64,000 nucleotides of DNA, taken from the NCBI GenBank assembly GCA_005786805.1, contig SYCV01000066.1, positions 62,001 through 126,000 on the forward strand. Reading direction: 5' to 3'. Below are positions 60,695 to 64,000 of this stretch, piece by piece (the first letter of the stretch is position 1; each line of letters begins with the position of its first letter). Source of the DNA: Planctomycetia bacterium. Its GTDB lineage: Bacteria > Planctomycetota > Planctomycetia > Gemmatales > Gemmataceae. Both the position numbers and the translations under genes were made by a program. The notes below the pieces were generated by a model. It was not told the origin of the DNA and made no database searches. It saw only the letters and a program-made list of their open reading frames with translations.

Positions 60695-61324
60695 TCAAAT
60701 GGTTGATAATTCCAAACTCATTTCGATTATTTTATCAATGGAGGCCATCGCACCAATGCCAAGGTCGCCGCAGGCTAGAAGCTTTTCTTCGGGCTGTAAA
60801 ACCTTGAGTTTTTTTATTGATTGGTTGATGGCGTCGCATGCCTCATCCAGGTTGCTGGGATTTAGATTTGTTAATCCGTTTTCCTCTGCAATCAACATCA
60901 GGTGCCTTTTGGTGGCTGGTTTTTGCCACATTAAAGTGTTCATTGCTGGAGCCAGGATGGCAGGTTTGTTTGTGTCCCTGGCGCGCCAGATTGAAGTGAG
61001 GCAATTATCGGCAAGGCCCAAGGCGATCTTTCCCAGAGTGTTGGCGTCAATCGGGGCAATTATCAAAAGGTCCGCCCATTTTCTTAGTTCAATATGCAGT
61101 ACCTGGTCCTTGCGTTGGTACCCCTCCCCGGGCCATTCGTCTGCATCTGTAAAAATGCACGATTCACCAAATGAATGCCTTAGTTTTTCCAAATCGACAA
61201 AATATCCAGCATGCTTTGTTAGCACGATTTTAATTTCGTTAGATTGCCTGATAAGTCGGGTGGCAAGTTCCTCCGTTTTTATGGCAGCCACAGATCCTGT
61301 GACACCCAAAAGAATTTTCGCCAT
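60695..61324 (-). CDS. coaC: phosphopantothenoylcysteine decarboxylase (stand-alone CoaC)
   Basis: 209 aa flavoprotein. Motifs of the HFCD family: 'LLGVTGSVAAIKTEELATRL', a substrate-contacting Asn/Ala region 'IIAPIDANTLGKIALGLADN' (the ADANT/PxNxNT area), 'ILAPAMNTLMW' (PxMNxxMW) and a C-terminal 'PEEKLLACGDLGIGAMASID' with the active-site Cys and the ACGxxGxGRM-like loop. It decarboxylates 4'-phospho-N-pantothenoylcysteine in CoA synthesis. Its start overlaps the CoaB stop in a TAATG arrangement. Confidence 0.88.
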   Translation of the reverse strand: MAKILLGVTGSVAAIKTEELATRLIRQSNEIKIVLTKHAGYFVDLEKLRHSFGESCIFTDADEWPGEGYQRKDQVLHIELRKWADLLIIAPIDANTLGKIALGLADNCLTSIWRARDTNKPAILAPAMNTLMWQKPATKRHLMLIAEENGLTNLNPSNLDEACDAINQSIKKLKVLQPEEKLLACGDLGIGAMASIDKIIEMSLELSTI

Positions 61325-61998
61325 TATCTTGCCTCCAGCATCGTTTCGATGGCGTTGATAAGTTCCATTGCAAGATTTTCCCGATCAACACATTTGTATC
61401 TGGAATTAAGTGGGCCAATCCATGCCCTGTTGGAAGCGTCTTCCAGTCGGTTGGCAACCATGAGGTCGGCCTTGGAATGCAATCTTGATTCTTCCGCCAG
61501 AGAAAGCAGTTTTTGCTCATCGATTTGCGATTCAAGCTTGAATTTGACCAGGATGCCACAAAAATTCCATTTGGTGCGAAATTGGTCAATCAATTTGGGA
61601 AGGGGTTTTAGCCTTAGCCATAATTCGTCATGATGTCCCGGGATTTTTTTCGCGTCGATTTTTGCGACAGGGGTTTCAGGAGATGGAGTGGTGAAAATCC
61701 CAGAACAACCATAGTCGCTTACCGCAGCGGTCATTATTACTGCGTCAGGATTTGTTTCCATGACCTTGTTTTTCAAGAGCGAATTTAAATCCTCGAATGT
61801 GTCAAACAAGATGGTTTCAATCTTTTCATGGGCCGTGGTGAGGTAATGGTTGCTTGTCAAAAGGCAAACCTTATGTCCCCGTGAGGCTGCCTCGATTGCA
61901 AGAGTTTGGCCCGTAAGCCCCTTTGCCATGTTGGTGATTTTTCGGGCGGAATCAATTGGGACGGAAGTTGCGCCGGCAGTGATTAGAATGCGAGCCAT
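61324..61998 (-). CDS. coaB: phosphopantothenate--cysteine ligase (stand-alone CoaB)
   Basis: 224 aa from the ATG at 61998 (the track start at 62019 is TTG). CoaB block 'RILITAGATSVPIDSARKIT' followed by 'NMAKGLTGQTLAIEAASRGH' is the Rossmann nucleotide-binding N-terminus. 'DAVIMTAAVSDYGCSG' and 'AKADLMVANRLED'-like 'SKADLMVANRLEDASNRAW' are the catalytic and dimer-site blocks, with 'FCGILVKFKLESQ' the KFKxE motif. Usually this domain is the C-terminal half of bifunctional CoaBC; here it is separate and upstream of coaC. Confidence 0.86.
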   Translation of the reverse strand: MARILITAGATSVPIDSARKITNMAKGLTGQTLAIEAASRGHKVCLLTSNHYLTTAHEKIETILFDTFEDLNSLLKNKVMETNPDAVIMTAAVSDYGCSGIFTTPSPETPVAKIDAKKIPGHHDELWLRLKPLPKLIDQFRTKWNFCGILVKFKLESQIDEQKLLSLAEESRLHSKADLMVANRLEDASNRAWIGPLNSRYKCVDRENLAMELINAIETMLEAR

Positions 61999-62069
61999 AA
62001 GGCGTGGGTTCCCTTCCAAAATCCATTGATAAGTTTATTTTACAGAATAAAGATGGATTTCCAAATGAA

Positions 62070-62963
62070 TCAGGAACCGGCGGGAATGCGCACCTTCTCC
62101 CCTGATGGAAGATTAAGCTTCAAGATGTGGTTTTGAAGTTCGGCTTCAGGAAGTTGGATAACTTCGATTAGTTTCTCCCGCAAGCTTCCCGGACTTGGAT
62201 TTTCCCTTAGGTTTTGCATGAAGGCCAGAAGCACTTTTTTATTTTCAGGGGTTGAATGCATGAAGTAATGCACCCATGCCCAGGATTCACGGTATTCAGC
62301 ACGGTTCATTTTGCCCACCTCGTCCAATAATTCAAGGCGTATGAGGTCGGGTTTGAAATCATTGTTCAAATCTTTTCGCAGATGCTCGACATGCTGCCGG
62401 TTGATGCCGTTTTTATCCGGTGATAATTCGTAGTATTCCGCCAGTCCCTCATCAAGCCAAAGGGGAACATCCTTTAAAACACTATGAAGCAGCGCATGGG
62501 TGAGTTCATGCCTGAGATCCTGCTGGACTCTTTCGCCCCAATAGGTGTAGATCAGAAGGTCTTCTGATCTTCCAACACCTCGTGTCTGGGCGACAAAAAA
62601 AGCCCTTCTTGAGGGAAGCTTTGGATATTTTGAAACCATGAATTTGTCATACTTCTCACGATCTTCAAACAGATAAACCTGTATCATTGTTGAGGATTCA
62701 GGAAGTTTCAAATCACCATACACCTGGTCCCGAAGCTTGGCGAGTTCATTGAAAAGTGGAAGATCCTTCTGGATTTCAAAGTCGCTTAAAAATACATAGG
62801 GGGCTACCCTGATTAAGAATTTTCCAGGTAGAATGGGTGCTGATGATTGGCTTGCATCCCCATTTTCCTTACCCGATTGATTGGGGTTGAAATGAAAAGT
62901 GGAGCAACCACCAAAAAGAACCAGCGCGGACAGCAATAAGCCCGATAACCTTGCAAAATTCAA
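62070..62963 (-). CDS. DUF1570 lipoprotein with HExxH-type metallopeptidase motif
   Basis: About 297 aa. Only TTG codons are available near the start; 62963 (AAGGG upstream) gives 'MNFARLSGLLLSALVLFGGC', a lipoprotein signal with lipobox LFGGC, while 62984 is an alternative. The zinc-peptidase-like motif is 'DLRHELTHALLHSVL' (HELTH) followed by 'PLWLDEGLAEYYEL', where the Glu of EGLAEYYE could be the third ligand. This is the gluzincin-like DUF1570/peptidase_MA pattern frequent in planctomycetes. A cell-envelope location is expected. Confidence 0.84.
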   Translation of the reverse strand: MNFARLSGLLLSALVLFGGCSTFHFNPNQSGKENGDASQSSAPILPGKFLIRVAPYVFLSDFEIQKDLPLFNELAKLRDQVYGDLKLPESSTMIQVYLFEDREKYDKFMVSKYPKLPSRRAFFVAQTRGVGRSEDLLIYTYWGERVQQDLRHELTHALLHSVLKDVPLWLDEGLAEYYELSPDKNGINRQHVEHLRKDLNNDFKPDLIRLELLDEVGKMNRAEYRESWAWVHYFMHSTPENKKVLLAFMQNLRENPSPGSLREKLIEVIQLPEAELQNHILKLNLPSGEKVRIPAGS

Positions 62964-63059
62964 ATTAACAAACCCTTCACACAAAAGAAAAACCCTTTCC
63001 GTGGGCGGAAAGCATAAGCAGGAATTGAGTTTAAAGCAAGGCGAGTCGATGCGGAAATG

Positions 63060-63995
63060 TCAGGCGAGTGGCCTTCCTGATTTCTGGTTTTTAGCTATTT
63101 TCAACTGGGTGAGTCTGCCTATCCTGCGCCACCAGGCTTTCCAGGTGAAAGGGCCCTCCATTCCCCATCTTAGATATTGCCTCAAAAAGCGCAGTCTCTC
63201 AGGGTTGTTTATTTGACTCGAGTTGACAAAGCTTGAATTCAACCTAGCTAGATTTTGAGCTTTTCTTTCTTGGGAAAGATTTGTGTGGGTGCGAACCCCT
63301 ACAAGGTCGACCAACCAGATTTTAATTTCGCCATCTGCTTCAGAAACCATTAGGTTTGGAGATTTAAGATCGCGGTGTGAAACAGAAAGGTCATGCATTT
63401 TTCTGATCAAATTCGCAATTTTAATCACGACCGACCTTAGAGCTGCAGTTCTTTCAGGTTCCAATAGGGTTTCAATTTTTGTCAGGTATCCCGGAAGGTC
63501 CATCGCATTTGATATTTCCTCGGTGATGATAACGCCATCGGTTTGTAATCCCGCAGTATAGGTATGCCAGACCGCCAGGGGTTTTGGGGTTGGAAGTTGC
63601 CTGATAAGCAGCGCGTTTCCCATTGTCCAGGACCTTGAAGTGCCATCTTGTCTGAAAAGCGACAGGAATGGATCAAGGCTTTTAGTGGCAAATATTTTTT
63701 TGTATATGATTCTTCTTTGAACTTCACCATCGTTGATGGTCAGGGAGGCGACCTCGGAACTCTTTGACTTTTTAAGGATTTTTAATCCCCGCACATCTTC
63801 AAATGAAGATTGCATTTTTACAAGTTCCAAAAGGCAGTCTTTGCCAAGTTCCGCGACATGATGACCCCTTGTGTTGTTTAGTTTGAACTTTTTAAACCTG
63901 CGGTTGTTCCCAAGGCAGCGGGGATCGAATCGTGACCAAAGCTTCAGGTTGGCGTTGAATTCAAGCGACTTCATGATTCCAATCTGCCTTTTCAT
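63060..63995 (-). CDS. lipopolysaccharide kinase (Kdo/WaaP) family protein, start uncertain
   Basis: At least 311 aa. Protein-kinase-like fold of the WaaP/KdkA group: Lys region 'RRIIYKKIFATKSLDPF', 'GVIITEEISNAMDLPGYL', the catalytic loop 'SHRDLKSPNLMV' (HRDxxxxN) and the metal Asp in 'EIKIWLVDLVGVRTHTN'. The C-terminus 'RFLRQYLRWGMEGPFTWKAW' resembles the tail of LPS heptose/Kdo kinases. It would phosphorylate inner-core LPS sugars at the inner membrane. The frame is open to the edge of the window, so the gene may start beyond base 64000; Met8 at 63974 is an alternative. Confidence 0.8.
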   Translation of the reverse strand: MKRQIGIMKSLEFNANLKLWSRFDPRCLGNNRRFKKFKLNNTRGHHVAELGKDCLLELVKMQSSFEDVRGLKILKKSKSSEVASLTINDGEVQRRIIYKKIFATKSLDPFLSLFRQDGTSRSWTMGNALLIRQLPTPKPLAVWHTYTAGLQTDGVIITEEISNAMDLPGYLTKIETLLEPERTAALRSVVIKIANLIRKMHDLSVSHRDLKSPNLMVSEADGEIKIWLVDLVGVRTHTNLSQERKAQNLARLNSSFVNSSQINNPERLRFLRQYLRWGMEGPFTWKAWWRRIGRLTQLKIAKNQKSGRPLA

Positions 63996-64000
63996 CCAGT

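Noticed and set aside
1-64000. CRISPR arrays, tRNA or rRNA genes, transposases, prophage genes
   Set aside because: Looked for by eye across both strands; no regularly spaced repeats, cloverleaf-like genes, rRNA signatures or recombinase ORFs were found.

Overview
The window reads as chromosomal DNA from a planctomycete (Planctomycetota, probably class Planctomycetia). G+C looks low to moderate by eye. The evidence is the gene repertoire: a giant UvrA made of two complete UvrA units in one chain, many secreted proteins of planctomycete type (DUF1573, DUF1570, HEAT-repeat, PQQ/PD40 propeller, VIT-VWA), a twin-arginine sugar-isomerase-like protein, Gfo/Idh/MocA dehydrogenase, and an ECF sigma/anti-sigma pair. 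Kdo-hydroxylase-like and LPS-kinase-like genes imply a Gram-negative envelope with LPS. I see no rRNA, tRNA, CRISPR, transposase, prophage or plasmid gene. It looks like ordinary core plus lineage-specific chromosome.

Layout. 1-4.7 kb, minus strand: a truncated PQQ-type propeller, a small secreted protein, a YhiN-type flavoprotein and a phosphohexomutase. 4.8-12.3 kb, plus: mnmG; an HTH-REC regulator; then, past a terminator, an HDOD-like histidine kinase with a Kdo-hydroxylase-like gene and comF; then a DUF1573 protein. 12.4-18.1 kb, plus: pyruvate carboxylase, an FHA-GAF-PP2C phosphatase and clpS. 18.1-24.4 kb: a HEAT protein and a zinc-ribbon membrane protein (minus), an esterase-like protein without its catalytic serine (plus), and two cyclophilins (minus). 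24.5-27.1 kb: lipA-tmk-holB. 27.1-29.2 kb, minus: a thiO-like oxidase and a CHAD protein. 29.3-31.2 kb: mutS2 without an Smr domain. 31.3-39.9 kb, minus: the tandem uvrA, then a DUF4198/cbiM pair for Co or Ni. 40.2-42.1 kb: an ECF sigma factor and its anti-sigma, preceded by a near-perfect sigma-E-type promoter. 42.1-49.0 kb: a lipase-like hydrolase, a VIT-VWA protein, a TIM-barrel isomerase-like protein, ferredoxin-NADP reductase and a GT87-like membrane protein. 49.0-53.1 kb, plus: accA, a 90-bp inverted-repeat element, an oxidoreductase and a class III aminotransferase. 53.1-56.3 kb, plus: metal (probably zinc) handling, with an ABC-3 permease, an UPF0718 permease and a His-rich TIGR03943 partner. 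56.3-58.7 kb: two tandem secreted paralogs with a CxxC motif. 58.7-64 kb, minus: an LPS-kinase-like protein, a DUF1570 lipoprotein, separate coaB and coaC, an SMP-30 family protein and a PD40 propeller.

Shared themes. Central carbon and lipid metabolism is represented by pyc, accA, lipA and coaB/coaC. Genome maintenance is represented by uvrA, mutS2, holB, tmk and mnmG. Envelope and signalling genes include the two-component pair, the ECF pair, the FHA-PP2C protein and LPS modification. Several genes end in perfect or near-perfect hairpins that include the stop codon or the last codons, so terminators appear to be packed into coding ends. No clear undescribed multi-gene defence or biosynthetic system was found. 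The most unusual items are the UvrA C-terminal extension with internal repeats, the inverted-repeat element at 50.0 kb, the pseudo-esterase, and the self-controlled ECF promoter.
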